A DNA stretch of 64,000 bases, taken from Axinella damicornis. Lineage: Eukaryota; Porifera; Demospongiae; Axinellida; Axinellidae. Below the pieces are notes generated by a model. The model had not been told where the DNA came from and made no database searches. It saw only the letters and a list, made by a program, of their open reading frames with translations. Both the position numbers and the translations under genes were made by a program. The stretch spans positions 13,322,612 through 13,386,611 of the forward strand of contig OZ007512.1 of the NCBI GenBank assembly GCA_963931865.1, given 5' to 3'. Below are positions 21,501 through 30,590 of the stretch, one piece after another (position 1 is the stretch's first letter; each line of letters begins with the position of its first letter).

Positions 21501-24500
21501 AGAGACAACACAGCACATGATGGAGGAGGGATCTTCTCACGTGATAGTACCATTAATGTCAGTGGCAACAGTGACATCACAGTCAGAAACAACATGGCAC
21601 AACAAGATGGAGGAGGAATCTATACAACAAACAGTAACATTGACATTAGTGGCAGCACAACAGTCCGGAACAACATGGCACAACAAGATGGAGGAGGAAT
21701 CTTCCTCTCACAGAGGAGTACCATTAACATTAGTAATACCAGTGACATCACAGTGGACAACAACAAAGCTAAAAGAAATGGAGGAGGAATCTATACAACA
21801 GACAGTACCATTGACATTAGTGGCAGCACAAAGGTCCAGAACAACAAGGCACAACAAGATGGAGGAGGAATGTTCCTCTCACGGAGGAGTACCATTAACA
21901 TTAGTAATACCAGTGACATCACAGTCAGAAACAACAAGGCTGAAAGAGCTGGAGGAGGAATCTATACAACAGACAGTACCATTGACATTAGTGGCAGCAC
22001 AAAGGTCCAGAACAACAAGGCACAACAAGATGGAGGAGGAATGTTCCTCTCACGGAGGAGTACCATTAACATTAGTAATACCAGTGACATCACAGTCAGA
22101 AACAACAAGGCTGAAAGAGCTGGAGGAGGAATCTATACAACAGACAGTACAATTGACATTAGTGGCAACACAAAGGTCCAGAACAACAAGGCACAACAAG
22201 ATGGAGGAGGAATTTACCTGAGCAGGACTCACCTGATATTTGCTGGATTCAGCAAATTCACTACTAACTCAGCATGGCAAGGAGGTGGGATATATGCTGC
22301 AGCCAGTAGCACTGTTGACCTTAATGGAATCAATACTTTCATCGCCAACAGAGCAGATATCAGTGGCGGTGGGATCTGGGTGGATAATGGTGCTTTAATA
22401 GTAGATGGGAGCAGCTATTTTGAGAAGTGCACTGCACGCTATGATGGAGGGGGAATATTCACATCTGCTGCCACTGTTACTCTATCAGGAAACAACACAT
22501 TCCTGTCCAACTTGGCAACACTGAGAGGCGGAGGAATCAGTGCACGCTGGAGTAACTTCTCTTTCACCAACAGCAGCAAGTTTAGCAACAACACAGCAGA
22601 AACAGGTGGAGCAATCTTTACTGACAACAGCAACTTGGATTTCGGTGGCCTCAACTTCATTGAAAGTAACTCTGCTGACATTGGTGGAGGAATTTATATG
22701 CGTAATAGTTCCTTTCACTTCTTGGGAAACAGCTCTTTCATCCTGAACCGTGCCACAAGAGATGGGGGAGGAATCTATGCTATAGAAAATGGCATAATTT
22801 ATCTCAGTGGTTCCAACAGCTTCCAAGGAAATACAGCTGAAGAGAGAGGAGGAGGGATTTTCATGAAAGACAGCAGACTTACATCATGGACAAGGAACAC
22901 TTCTACCAGCAATGCCACAACTGAAGTTGTTCAAAGGGTCATGAATTTACCCCGATACTCTGAATTTTGCAGGAACACAGCAATGACGGGTGGAGGACTG
23001 TACTCCATTGATAGTAGCTTGGAATTTCCTGAAACTTATACACTGAATTTCACTGCTAATGTGGCCACAGATACAGGGGGAGGTTTTGCCACTATTGGCA
23101 GTACTGTCAACATAACTGGGTCCGTGGATTTTGAAGCCAACTCGGCAATGAGCGGGGGAGGAATGTACGCAGAAAGCACCAAAGTCAACTTGAGTGGACG
23201 GAACTATTTTAATCAAAACCATGCACACCATGAAGGAGGAGCAGTGTATACACGAGCTAGCAAAGTGAACCTCAGTGGTGCTGACCGCTTTGTAAGCAAT
23301 TCTGCAGCAATGAGAGGTGGATCAATCTCTGCAATATGCACCAATCTCTGTTTCAGTGGTACCACTGCAGTTCACAGGTCAACCAGCCAGCAGGGAGGTG
23401 CAATCCATGTGGTGGCCAGTTCCATCATCTTTGAGTGTGCAACTGAGCTTCAGAACAATGCTGCACAATATGGTGGTGCAATATTCTTAGAGAACAGCAC
23501 TGCTGGTTTTGGCAAACCTTCTTGTAGAGAATACCTGGGAAGTCACGTTACACCCGAACCTGGCAGCAGTTTCATCAACAACACAGCTGCCCTCCGGGGA
23601 GGCGCAATGCATCTGGACCACCATTCTAGCATCAGGTTCCACCCGTCTGCCAGTGCACTGTTTAATTATAACAATGCTACAGAATATGGTGGAGCAATTT
23701 TTGTCGTTGACACAGTTGGCCGAAACACATGCCCTCCAGTTATGCGTCTGCCATCACGAAATGAGTGCTTTTATCATTTGATTACAAATGAAATGTCTCA
23801 GACGAGAAGGATCAATCTAACCTTTGAAGGCAACACTGCTGGAAAAAGTGGGAGTGTTCTGTATGGCGGCATGCTGAACAAGTGCTACTACAGCTATTCA
23901 GAAGACTATACCGACACTGTGGACCTCTTCAATAGATCCATCATACATGAAACTTACACTGGTGAAACTGCTGCTATTTCTTCTGATCCAAGGATGTGCT
24001 TCTGCTCTGAAGGTGGATCACCTCAATGTGAGCACAAAGTGCAGAATGAAGATCGATTCCCTGGACAGAAATTGAATGTGTCAATGATGGCAATTGATCA
24101 AACAAACACACCAGTTCACACACATATCCACAGTGACCTGATTTCAGCTGAGAAGCACAATTCAAGGGTGTGTGAAAGTTTTTCAGAGGAGAGAGAGGGA
24201 TTCTGCACCAACAGAAGTTACACCATCACATCACCAAGGACTACTAGCGAGCTTTTGCTCTACCCGACCACTGCCTCTGGCAACCCAATTCCAGCTGTTC
24301 TGAATGTTACGTTTCAGGACTGCCCAATAGGTTTTGAGCAATCCAATTCCACCTATGAATGCATCTGTGATCACAGACTTCAGAGATTCACAAACACATG
24401 CGACATAGAGACCCAAACGTTGCTGCGAACTGGAAGATTGAACGGCACCTTTTGGGTGAATGCATCTTTCAGCAATGAAACACTAGATGGCTATATCCAT

Positions 24501-27500
24501 CACACTCAGTGTCCTCTCAACTACTGCACTAGACAGCAGAGTTTTATCAACCTGAACAATCCTGACGAGCAATGTGACTTCAGCCATGCTGGCTTGCTCT
24601 GTGGAAAGTGTAAGGAGAATTTCAGCCTCATTCTGGGCAGCTTCCGGTGTGAAGAGTGCAGCAGTAAATACCTAGCTCTTCTGATACCATTCGCATTAGC
24701 TGGAGTGGCTTTGGTGATCCTGCTTTTCCTCTTGAAACTGACAGTAGCTACTGGGACACTGCATGGCCTGATATTCTATGCCAACATCGTTGCTGCAAAC
24801 CATCACATCTTCTTCCCACCTGACACCCACATCCTAGCTACGATTTTTATATCTTGGCTGAACTTAGACCTTGGTATTGAGACCTGTTTCTACAATGGGA
24901 TGGATGCTTACAGCAAATCATGGCTGCAGATTGTGTTCCCCCTCTACATTTGGGGGATAGTGGGATTCTTGATTTACATCAGCAAGCGATCTCAGCGTGT
25001 GACACGGCAACTTGGAACCAACCCAGTGGCAGCCCTGGACACCCTCTTCCTACTGTCGTACACAAAACTTCTGCACACCATCATTACCGCACTCTCTCTC
25101 ACTACCCTTCATTATCCTCAGAGGGACAGCATTGTGTGGCTCTATGATGCAAGCGTTCCCCTACCGAAATTGATCCCATTTTTTATAGCAGCACTGATAT
25201 TTTTGGTCTTCCTCTTCCTCCCGTACACTCTGCTCCTCCTCCTGGGTCAGTGGGTTTGGACTAAATCTGACAGCAAGTTGGTAAAATCCTGCTCAGGAAA
25301 GTGTCCGAGGCTGAAACTCGGTCTGAAAGCAATCCTGGATCCCTACCATGCACCCTACAAGCCTGAACACTGCTACTGGACTGGGCTGCTTCTTCTGCTT
25401 CGCTGTCTTCTGCTTCTGGTCTCTGCCTTCAATATCAGCGGGGAAAAGGACAGTGTCAACCTTCTAGCCATTTTGTTAACTGTTGGTGTAGCTTTGGCTG
25501 TGTTGGTGCTATCCGGGAGGGTGTACAAAAGCTGGTACCTGAATGCTCTTGAGCTATCATTTCTTCTGAACCTCGGCATGCTTACTGCTGCTACCTACCA
25601 CGTGAGGCTGGTCAGTGGAGACCAGGCTACTCTCGCATACATCTCTGTAGTTGTAGCATTCCTGACCTTTGTTGGGATCATTACTTACCACATTAACCTG
25701 CGAATGAAATGGAAACTCCAACACCTCCCTCGCTGCTTCAGAATGATCAGAAAGAATCGAGGCGGTGAGAACAAGATCGTTAATGACAACCCTAATGCTC
25801 AGAATCTTCAGCAAGAGAACCGACCCCGGGCTCCAACCACAACGGTCGTTGATCTCCGTTCTCCTCTAGATCTGATCGATGCTGATCGCGACGAGATTGA
25901 TAAATGAAACAGCAAAAGCTGCTGTTGACTCAAAAAACGTACTTTGCTTATCCTGCACATTTGATAATTCTGTATACTTTTTTTTGGTGCGATAGAAATT
26001 TCCATAATTATAAGAACTGGGTTGACATCTGAGTTTAAGGTTGATTGTGTATGTCTGCAAGCTATTCTGTGATGAACGATGTAAGCATCACTGTCAACTT
26101 AAATCACAGTTTGACACTGCTACCCCACTAGCTCCCCCCTTAAGGATTCCCTGACGTTTTCAGTCTGGGAACGTCAGTCGCTCGTAGAGAGTTCGGAGTG
26201 GTAGTACTACCCTACCCTTGATGTCACGTATGTGAGGAAAGATACCAGGCCCTCCGCATTCTTCGTGCAGCCGAAAACGGTGTGGGCCTGGGACGAAGCT
26301 AATGACACCACTAATAATGGGTTATGTGCACTAAGGGTACAGTTGCAATTGCCTGCCTCATACTTCCCATTGTACACTGCCATACTGTGTGGAAAAAGCC
26401 TAGAAGCCTCCTTTGCAGCAATCCTTCCTTGTACAATGGTGAACTACCGGTGTACAGATGGAATCAATTGAAAGAGCACTACACACTAGACTGTCTTGCC
26501 AATGTACTTCTCACAGACACCGTGCCACCCTTTAGCATTTGCTCCAAACAGCCTGTTCATGTTTGCCGTAACGTATCCTTGATAATTCTGTAAACTTCAA
26601 TAATTATATGAACTGGATTGACATCTGAGTTTAAGGATGATTGTGCATGTTGCAAGTTTTTCTGTGATGAACAATGTTAGCATTACTGTCCACAGTTTGA
26701 CACTGCTACAGTAAAGTACGCCCCTAGCTCCTCCCTCCCCTGACGTTTTCAGTGTGGGAACGTCAGTCGCTCGTAGAGAGTTCCGAGTGGTAATACTTAA
26801 CTCTGCTTCTGCAATTTGCAATACTTGCTTGCGTAATGTGCCCTGGGAGGCTAGTGGAGAGAGATGTTCGTGTGTATGTACCATTTGTTAACCTTGTTCC
26901 CAGGCTCCTCCCCAGCTTTTTGTCACCGTTTTTTGTACAGTATGCAACAAAAAGCTGGGGAGGAGCCTGTGAACGAGGCTACCATTTGACTTTGAACTTG
27001 CATGACGTAGCTACATTCAGTAAACAAGTGGAGCACCTGGTACACTGCTTTGAGGAAGAGCTATATAATCTATCAAATGTGTGCACTGACTCGGAAAATG
27101 AATTGAAATCTGTCACTATGTGCATGATGCGTTCAATAGCTGTCGTCATGTGTACCACCTCTCTCCTCCCTCCAACCTACCCCTCTCCTCCTCCCTTCTA
27201 CCTCCACTCTCTCCTCTTCCTCACCACCTCCCCTCTCTCCTCCTCCTCCTTCCCTCCTCTTCCTCACCCATCTGTCCTCCTCCCCACCGCCTACCACCTC
27301 CCTCTCTCCTTACCCCTCTCTCCTCCTCTTCCTCACTCCTCTCTCCTCCTCACCCCTCCCTCCTCCTCCTCACCCATCTCTCCTCCTCCCCACCACCTCC
27401 CCACCACCTCCCCCTCTCTCCTCCTCCCTTCCACCTCCCCTCTCTCCTCCCTTCCACCTCCCCTCTCTCCTCCTCCCTTCCACCTCCCCTCCTCCCACCT

Positions 27501-29479
27501 CTTCTATTCCTGCACACAGTTTGTTTTATGGCCAGCAGTTGTTGGACGGTGTCACTGCGGAGCAGAGAGCGCCACTCCTAGTAAGTGCTAAGTGTACCAG
27601 CATATTGATAAGTAAAAACGTGGGTTACACATTAGGCTTGTGTACAGGAAAAAAGGGTTTGCTTTCTTGTCGATACACTGCAATACTTGCGGACTATGAC
27701 CTCATCATCTGCCACTCTCCACAACAGACGTGGTTTGCTGCTATGTAAGTTGAAAGATGCCAGTCTCTAAAGCACAGTAGCTAGCTAGCTATACTCAGCC
27801 AAATCATTGTTTTGTAAGTGGCAAATAGTCCCATAAAGCCTTCAAGTACGCCTAGCAGTGCTGGTCTCTACTGCCCTCAGGCCAGTCAAGCTTAAGTGAA
27901 TGACCTCATGTATGCTCAAAAGTGCCTTTTGCACGTTGATGTTCGTTCGTGAGACTACAGGATTGCTGAGAATAAGCTTAGATATTACTGTATTGCAGAG
28001 ACACTTCCAGCATGATGTCATTCATATATGGAGATTTTAGTATAACAGACTCCTCAGGAGTATCATGATGGTCAGTAGTTGACCTTTGATCCTTGACCCT
28101 TGACCCCAGCCCTGCCTCCCCACGCTCTGTTTTCTGAATGTGGCCAATGGCAGAGAATCGTGTGCTCTGGACGGGAGCTATTGCAACAGTGAGGAGGTGA
28201 GTTTACTACTTCATGCAATATGCAGGCACTGATGAACTGAACTATTCCTTTTTCTTTCAGGCCAAAATAGCTGTTGATCTTCTGGACCTCTTATTGAAAA
28301 ATGGTGTACCTGCAGAGGTCATAGGTCAGTTGTGTATATCATCTGCATACTGTGACTGTGATGTACTGTCATAATGCTACTGTATACCATAACACATTCA
28401 TATGCACATAGTATGCAATGGAAAGTACTGTAGTTTACTGTTTGTATGGACTACATGTACTGTACATGTATGTGTGTCTAGCTATGAAGATTGGAGCTCA
28501 GATGTTTGCAGCATACGTGCCATGATCATACCACATGCACAGCTCAGATGTTTGCAGTATACGTACCATGATCATACCACATGCACAGCTCAGATGTTTG
28601 CAGTATACGTACCATGATCATACCACATGCACAGCTCAGATGTTTGCAGTATTATACGTACCATGATCACACCACATCAGACATTTGTAGTGTACCATGA
28701 TAGACAGAGTCTCTGCATGCAGGTGTAATCACGCTGTACAGAGCTCAGATGTTTGAAATCAGGAGGATGCTGGCGGGCAAGGATAGCAGCAACTCAAAGA
28801 GCGTTCAGGTGAACACTTGTGATTTGTCTCTTAAAGTCTGAACAATTCAGTAGTGCTGTTCTGCCCACCTCTTCCTCTCTCTCTCTCTTCTCCGTCCATT
28901 CCTCCCTCCCTCAACTCCCCCTCCCTCCCTCCCTCCCTCCCTCCCTCCCTCATTCCCTCTCTCTCTCCCTCCCTCCCTCCCTCGTTCCTTCCCTCCCCTC
29001 CAGATCTCAACAGTGGATGCTTTCCAAGGAGGAGAGAAAGAAATAGTGATCCTTTCCAGCGTAAGAACACAACACGTGGGATTCATTGATTCCAACAGAA
29101 GAATTAATGTCGCTCTCACAAGAGCACAAAGGTTAGACAATTGTACGGGACTATAGAGCGGCTGCGTTTGACATCACTGGTCCGTTTCTTTCATAAAACT
29201 GCATGGCAAGAAAGTAGTAATTTTCTACTGTGATCTTAGAAATGCAAGCAGCTTGGAACTTACGGAAGTACTACTGTGTCAACTGTCGCAGTAGCTAGCT
29301 AGTTCTGCTCAGAACATTTCCTGCAGGATGCCTCGTAATACATGTCCTGACACTTCCTGTTCAGAATGCAGGATGTCCCCTAATACATTCACTATGGGAA
29401 ATTTGCCAATGTAACTGGCATAAATTTAATAGGCCAATCTAGCAGTGTAATGGCCTGCACACCCACACGCACTCATGCA

Positions 29480-29544
<65 letters not shown>

Positions 29545-29723
29545 GTGCACACACACACACACACACATACATGCACACACACAGGCACCTCCTTATCCTT
29601 GGCAACCAGCAAATGCTCGCTAGCAGTGAGGTGTGGGGTCATGTGATCCGCCACTGCCAGGCCTCTCCACAGGGAGTGCAGTCAGCAACGCAATTCATTG
29701 CAACTCTCAAGCCGTGCATGTGA
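13242..29723 (+). CDS. ZGRF1: ZGRF1-like SF1 helicase (copy 2, motif II to stop; hosts a nested gene)
   Basis: Eleven exons can be joined in phase: 13242-13381, 13796-13835, 14589-14672, 15369-15398, 15469-15506, 27520-27580, 28110-28196, 28261-28324, 28723-28808, 29004-29131 and 29585-29723. They read CAASTF...[14 protein letters not shown] (Walker B, motif II), [13 protein letters not shown] (motif III), [41 protein letters not shown] [13 protein letters not shown] (motif V) and NVALTRAQR (motif VI), the order expected for ZGRF1. Intron five (15507-27519, 12.0 kb) contains the complete receptor gene 20010-25907 on the same strand. No Walker A exon is seen between the preceding stop (12843) and 13242. 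Either this copy is 5'-truncated, or its earlier exons lie left of the window and the block 349-13100 sits inside an intron. The first exon's 5' limit is the least certain; an acceptor at 13251 is also possible. Confidence 0.8.
13435..13632 (+). repeat. (GGGA)n purine tract after helicase donor
   Basis: A 200-base GGAGGGA-type tract beginning about 50 bases after the donor at 13382. It is simple sequence; open frames through it are not coding. Confidence 0.85.
13860..14385 (+). repeat. Three ~150-200-bp AT-rich direct repeats in helicase intron
   Basis: Blocks around 13890-14035, 14065-14205 and 14225-14370 share GTGCAGAAAATGYGCARTAATTGTTT, TTCAGTAYTTYCC and GGAAACAGTT. They lie in the intron between exons 13796-13835 and 14589-14672. 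Confidence 0.75.
14725..15165. mobile_element. ATATGAAGCTGGG-type inverted-repeat element, intronic
   Basis: Contains the inverted pair GAATGAGATATGAAGCTGGG and CCCAGCTTCATAT(AT)CTC with the inner GACCGACAG...ACCAATTTTAGGACATC. The same family is at 41930-42560 and forms a satellite at 48760-49892. Confidence 0.7.
15207..15350 (+). repeat. (CA)n microsatellite
   Basis: Interrupted ACACAC run ending about 20 bases before the acceptor GCGCACAG at 15368, which opens the 30-base helicase exon 15369-15398. Confidence 0.9.
15571..15590 (+). repeat. Poly-G run (20 G)
   Basis: Uninterrupted G tract soon after the YRCHP exon. Similar runs are at 18545-18571 (27 G), 36082-36105, 37578-37595 and 52937-52966 (30 G). 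Lengths in the assembly may be unreliable. Confidence 0.9.
15984..16476. mobile_element. GC-rich element with internal 30-bp minisatellite, copy A
   Basis: Starts with a GTGTGTGTGAGCGATG-like block, then CGAACTCCGCGGAGAACGTTCGAG, then about ten degenerate 30-bp units (GCAGCAGCTGAAGCGGACGC AATCGGGGAG, split here for length). It ends with AGAGCTGTCCGGCGCC and a hairpin (AGTAGCTGAGCGAGCGAAGC ... GCTCAGCTACTT). The same order recurs in 16918-17443. Class unknown; hairpin-ended structure could fit a non-autonomous DNA element. Confidence 0.6.
16802..16847. mobile_element. TAGCCTCG-family foldback, minimal copy
   Basis: TAGCCTAGTTCCCAGGC directly facing GCCTGGGAACGAGGCTA with ~10 bases between. 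Confidence 0.7.
16918..17443. mobile_element. GC-rich element with internal 30-bp minisatellite, copy B
   Basis: Second copy of the structure at 15984-16476: GTGTGTGTGTGTCTGTGAGTGACGAAGTGGGATGTTC (17 further bases differ), CGAACTCCGCGAAGAATGTTCGAG, about eight 30-bp units, AGAGCTGTCCGGCGCC, and the end AGCTGAGCGAGCGAAGCGAG. It stops about 13 bases before the start of duplication unit 2. Confidence 0.6.
18300..18517 (-). mobile_element. tRNA-Ser-derived SINE, unit 2 copy
   Basis: Paralogue of the SINE at 1195-1428, carried along by the segmental duplication. The tRNA-like head (CCACTCGGCCA on plus, about 18495-18508) is kept, but the tail piece 18319-18370 lies in the opposite orientation to 1200-1260 of the other copy. 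Confidence 0.65.
19087..19094 (+). promoter_or_regulatory. Probable TATA box of receptor gene 2
   Basis: TATAAGAG in a block conserved with 2715-2800 of unit 1, where the motif is TATAAAAG. A 5' UTR intron from 19283 to 19995 is proposed by the conserved donor and acceptor. Confidence 0.5.
20010..25907 (+). CDS. PMP-repeat beta-helix, multi-pass membrane protein (copy 2, intact)
   Basis: A 1965-residue protein from one uninterrupted coding exon. I start at the ATG at 20010 (CACAATGG), which matches the other copy and opens a signal peptide (residues 1 to ~22); an upstream in-frame start at 19950 would fall in the proposed 5' UTR intron. Residues ~203-470 hold ten ~26-residue [15 protein letters not shown] repeats. 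Residues ~480-1230 hold longer repeats with GGGIY, GGGIF and GGAIF turns, as in chlamydial polymorphic membrane protein repeats and right-handed beta-helices. A Cys-rich part follows (CPIGFEQ, CPLNYC, GLLCGKC, CEEC; ~1430-1550), then eight to ten hydrophobic segments (~1553-1895) and a ~70-residue polar tail. The layout suggests a cell-surface receptor or adhesion protein; family members are known from sponges but ligands are not. It lies inside a helicase intron on the same strand. Confidence 0.88.
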   Translation: MASHQGMLTLVLMVTLAVLPSSGTMLTIKPSSSNIACPPENTSALENTCLTLSEYAQNYSEYFNQSNITLQFLLGNHTLDVNITITSTQTQYLEILGNTTSLTAPSTVTCTHNAGFEFRDISEVRVSDMTFISCGRGYGWRTFHYSIRFSSVQLIEVTNCVFRENVGTAVGIVNSTALVSRNNTFSSNCRKCSGGCTWNNRCLGGGIYVERSNVTFHDNNIFHGNSASEGGGVYALESDVTFHNNNTLHGNSADNFGGGVYADHSNVTFHNNNTLHGNSATARHGRGGGVSAWHSNVTFHNNNTLHGNSATARHSRGGGVSAWHSNVTFHNNNTLHGNSAGYYGGGVYANHSDVTFHNNNTLHGNSAGYGGGVYAVDSDVTFCNNNTLHGNSAKFSGGGVYANSCDLTIRNNNILHGNSAKFYGGGVYAYSRDVTFHNNNTLHGNSAKLYGGGVYAWYSDVTFRNNNILQGNSARYGGGGVYALQYSHVRFSGTGTFRDNTAHDGGGIFSRDSTINVSGNSDITVRNNMAQQDGGGIYTTNSNIDISGSTTVRNNMAQQDGGGIFLSQRSTINISNTSDITVDNNKAKRNGGGIYTTDSTIDISGSTKVQNNKAQQDGGGMFLSRRSTINISNTSDITVRNNKAERAGGGIYTTDSTIDISGSTKVQNNKAQQDGGGMFLSRRSTINISNTSDITVRNNKAERAGGGIYTTDSTIDISGNTKVQNNKAQQDGGGIYLSRTHLIFAGFSKFTTNSAWQGGGIYAAASSTVDLNGINTFIANRADISGGGIWVDNGALIVDGSSYFEKCTARYDGGGIFTSAATVTLSGNNTFLSNLATLRGGGISARWSNFSFTNSSKFSNNTAETGGAIFTDNSNLDFGGLNFIESNSADIGGGIYMRNSSFHFLGNSSFILNRATRDGGGIYAIENGIIYLSGSNSFQGNTAEERGGGIFMKDSRLTSWTRNTSTSNATTEVVQRVMNLPRYSEFCRNTAMTGGGLYSIDSSLEFPETYTLNFTANVATDTGGGFATIGSTVNITGSVDFEANSAMSGGGMYAESTKVNLSGRNYFNQNHAHHEGGAVYTRASKVNLSGADRFVSNSAAMRGGSISAICTNLCFSGTTAVHRSTSQQGGAIHVVASSIIFECATELQNNAAQYGGAIFLENSTAGFGKPSCREYLGSHVTPEPGSSFINNTAALRGGAMHLDHHSSIRFHPSASALFNYNNATEYGGAIFVVDTVGRNTCPPVMRLPSRNECFYHLITNEMSQTRRINLTFEGNTAGKSGSVLYGGMLNKCYYSYSEDYTDTVDLFNRSIIHETYTGETAAISSDPRMCFCSEGGSPQCEHKVQNEDRFPGQKLNVSMMAIDQTNTPVHTHIHSDLISAEKHNSRVCESFSEEREGFCTNRSYTITSPRTTSELLLYPTTASGNPIPAVLNVTFQDCPIGFEQSNSTYECICDHRLQRFTNTCDIETQTLLRTGRLNGTFWVNASFSNETLDGYIHHTQCPLNYCTRQQSFINLNNPDEQCDFSHAGLLCGKCKENFSLILGSFRCEECSSKYLALLIPFALAGVALVILLFLLKLTVATGTLHGLIFYANIVAANHHIFFPPDTHILATIFISWLNLDLGIETCFYNGMDAYSKSWLQIVFPLYIWGIVGFLIYISKRSQRVTRQLGTNPVAALDTLFLLSYTKLLHTIITALSLTTLHYPQRDSIVWLYDASVPLPKLIPFFIAALIFLVFLFLPYTLLLLLGQWVWTKSDSKLVKSCSGKCPRLKLGLKAILDPYHAPYKPEHCYWTGLLLLLRCLLLLVSAFNISGEKDSVNLLAILLTVGVALAVLVLSGRVYKSWYLNALELSFLLNLGMLTAATYHVRLVSGDQATLAYISVVVAFLTFVGIITYHINLRMKWKLQHLPRCFRMIRKNRGGENKIVNDNPNAQNLQQENRPRAPTTTVVDLRSPLDLIDADRDEIDK
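20618..21465 (+). repeat. In-frame ~78-bp tandem repeats, copy 2 ectodomain
   Basis: Ten units equivalent to 4078-4900 in position but with different linkers (for example [11 protein letters not shown] twice, SAKFYGGG). Neighbouring units resemble each other more than the units at the same rank in copy 1. Confidence 0.9.
21700..22205 (+). repeat. ~180-bp higher-order in-frame repeats, copy 2
   Basis: Blocks encoding [18 protein letters not shown] followed by [15 protein letters not shown] occur three times; the units starting near 21868 and 22048 are identical over about 140 bases. Copy 1 has two comparable blocks (5041-5160, 5220-5330) arranged differently. Confidence 0.85.
23288..26208 (+). 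other. Probable gene-conversion tract (partner of 6531-9451)
   Basis: Near-identical to 6531-9451. At its right end copy 2 enters a 0.6-kb stretch absent from copy 1 (26209-26790), and homology with copy 1 resumes at GTGGTAATACTTAACTCTGC (26787). Confidence 0.75.
26209..26810 (+). repeat. Locally duplicated 3' flank of receptor gene 2
   Basis: 26575-26800 resembles 25960-26200 (TTGATAATTCTGTA, ACTGGATTGACATCTGAGTTTAAGG, CTGACGTTTTCAGT, GGGAACGTCAGTCGCTCGTAGAGAGTTC, some bases differing). Copy 1 has only one such block, and it matches the first. No gene is seen here. Confidence 0.7.
26889..26981. mobile_element. TAGCCTCG-family foldback element, unit 2
   Basis: Orthologue of 9550-9642. Flanked by near-identical ACCATTTGT and ACCATTTGA, which would fit a 9-base target duplication. 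Confidence 0.7.
27165..27505 (+). repeat. CT-rich tract before helicase exon, unit 2
   Basis: About 340 bases of CTCCTCC/TTCCACC type ending 14 bases before the exon at 27520. Confidence 0.85.
29475..29583 (+). repeat. (CA)n microsatellite forming a 3' splice site
   Basis: A ~105-base CA run whose last repeat is the acceptor ACACACAG (29584) of the final helicase exon. Copy 1 has a shorter run, 12676-12703. Confidence 0.9.
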
Positions 29724-30017
29724 CTGTATGCACCTGATTGTCAGCTGTCCTGTCAAGCTAGCCGTGCACCTGATTGTCAGCTGTCCTGTCAAGTCTTGTT
29801 GCATTTGTGTACAGTGATATTAGAATCTGCAACTTGTCGATAATGAGAGTGTGACAATTTATCCTCGTTCTCAGGCCCCCACCCAGCTACAAGCAACAGA
29901 AAGCGGGGAGGGGCCTGGGAACGAGGCTACTCTTGCTGGGAGGGGCCTAGCTGGGAACGAGGCTACTCTTGCCCTTCCTCTACGGAGGTCCCAGAAGTTC
30001 AACCTGCACTAAGCATA

Positions 30018-30590
30018 GGCTTGTGCGCATGCGTGAAGAGAAGCAGAAATTCAGGACAAGTGCAATAATTGCAGAAATTTCTCAGGACAAGTGCAGGAAT
30101 TTAGGCCTGCGCACCGTAGCAGGAAATTGAACCTTTTCAATTAAATGTGCCCACAGTGCCAGTCAAGGCCACTTTGAGAGCACATTCTCACCAACTTGCT
30201 GTGAACCTCATCAACTCTTGACCTTTAATTTACCAACCAATGACTGCAAAAGCCGTCATGAGCTCCCAAGATGTTTCTTATGGCTGGCAAAGAGTTGAAA
30301 GACCTTGGTTTAGCTTCTAGTAACGTTCTTGCATGGGGTATGATAATTATATTATTGCACCACTCTAGGCTGCATGGGATAGGTAGCTAGGGTCTTAGCC
30401 TCGAACGTTCCAGACCAGCCTTGTACAGTAGGTTAGTCTTAGAACAACATTATACTGAGAGACACGATCCATCTACTGCATGACAGGATCGGCATATATG
30501 TGGCGTGTGAGTGCACTACAATGAGTCTACTGCTGACACGATATCAGCAGGGGATCCAGAAAGTCAAGCTCAGCCACATAACAATTAAGC
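30018..30590. other. Stretch without a recognised gene
   Basis: Single-copy-looking DNA between the end of duplication unit 2 and the minisatellite. No long frame, RNA gene or conserved coding motif is apparent. Confidence 0.5.

Larger units (their letters stand above)
17457..30017 (+). repeat. Tandem segmental duplication, unit 2 (~12.6 kb)
   Basis: Counterpart of 349-13100. Its left limit lies only about 10-15 bases after the end of a GC-rich mobile-element-like block (ending at 17443), which suggests the breakpoint is linked to that element. It contains the intact receptor gene and the last exons of the helicase gene. Differences from unit 1 include a longer 3' flank after the receptor gene, fewer 46-bp minisatellite copies, and a small inversion in the SINE. 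Confidence 0.85.
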
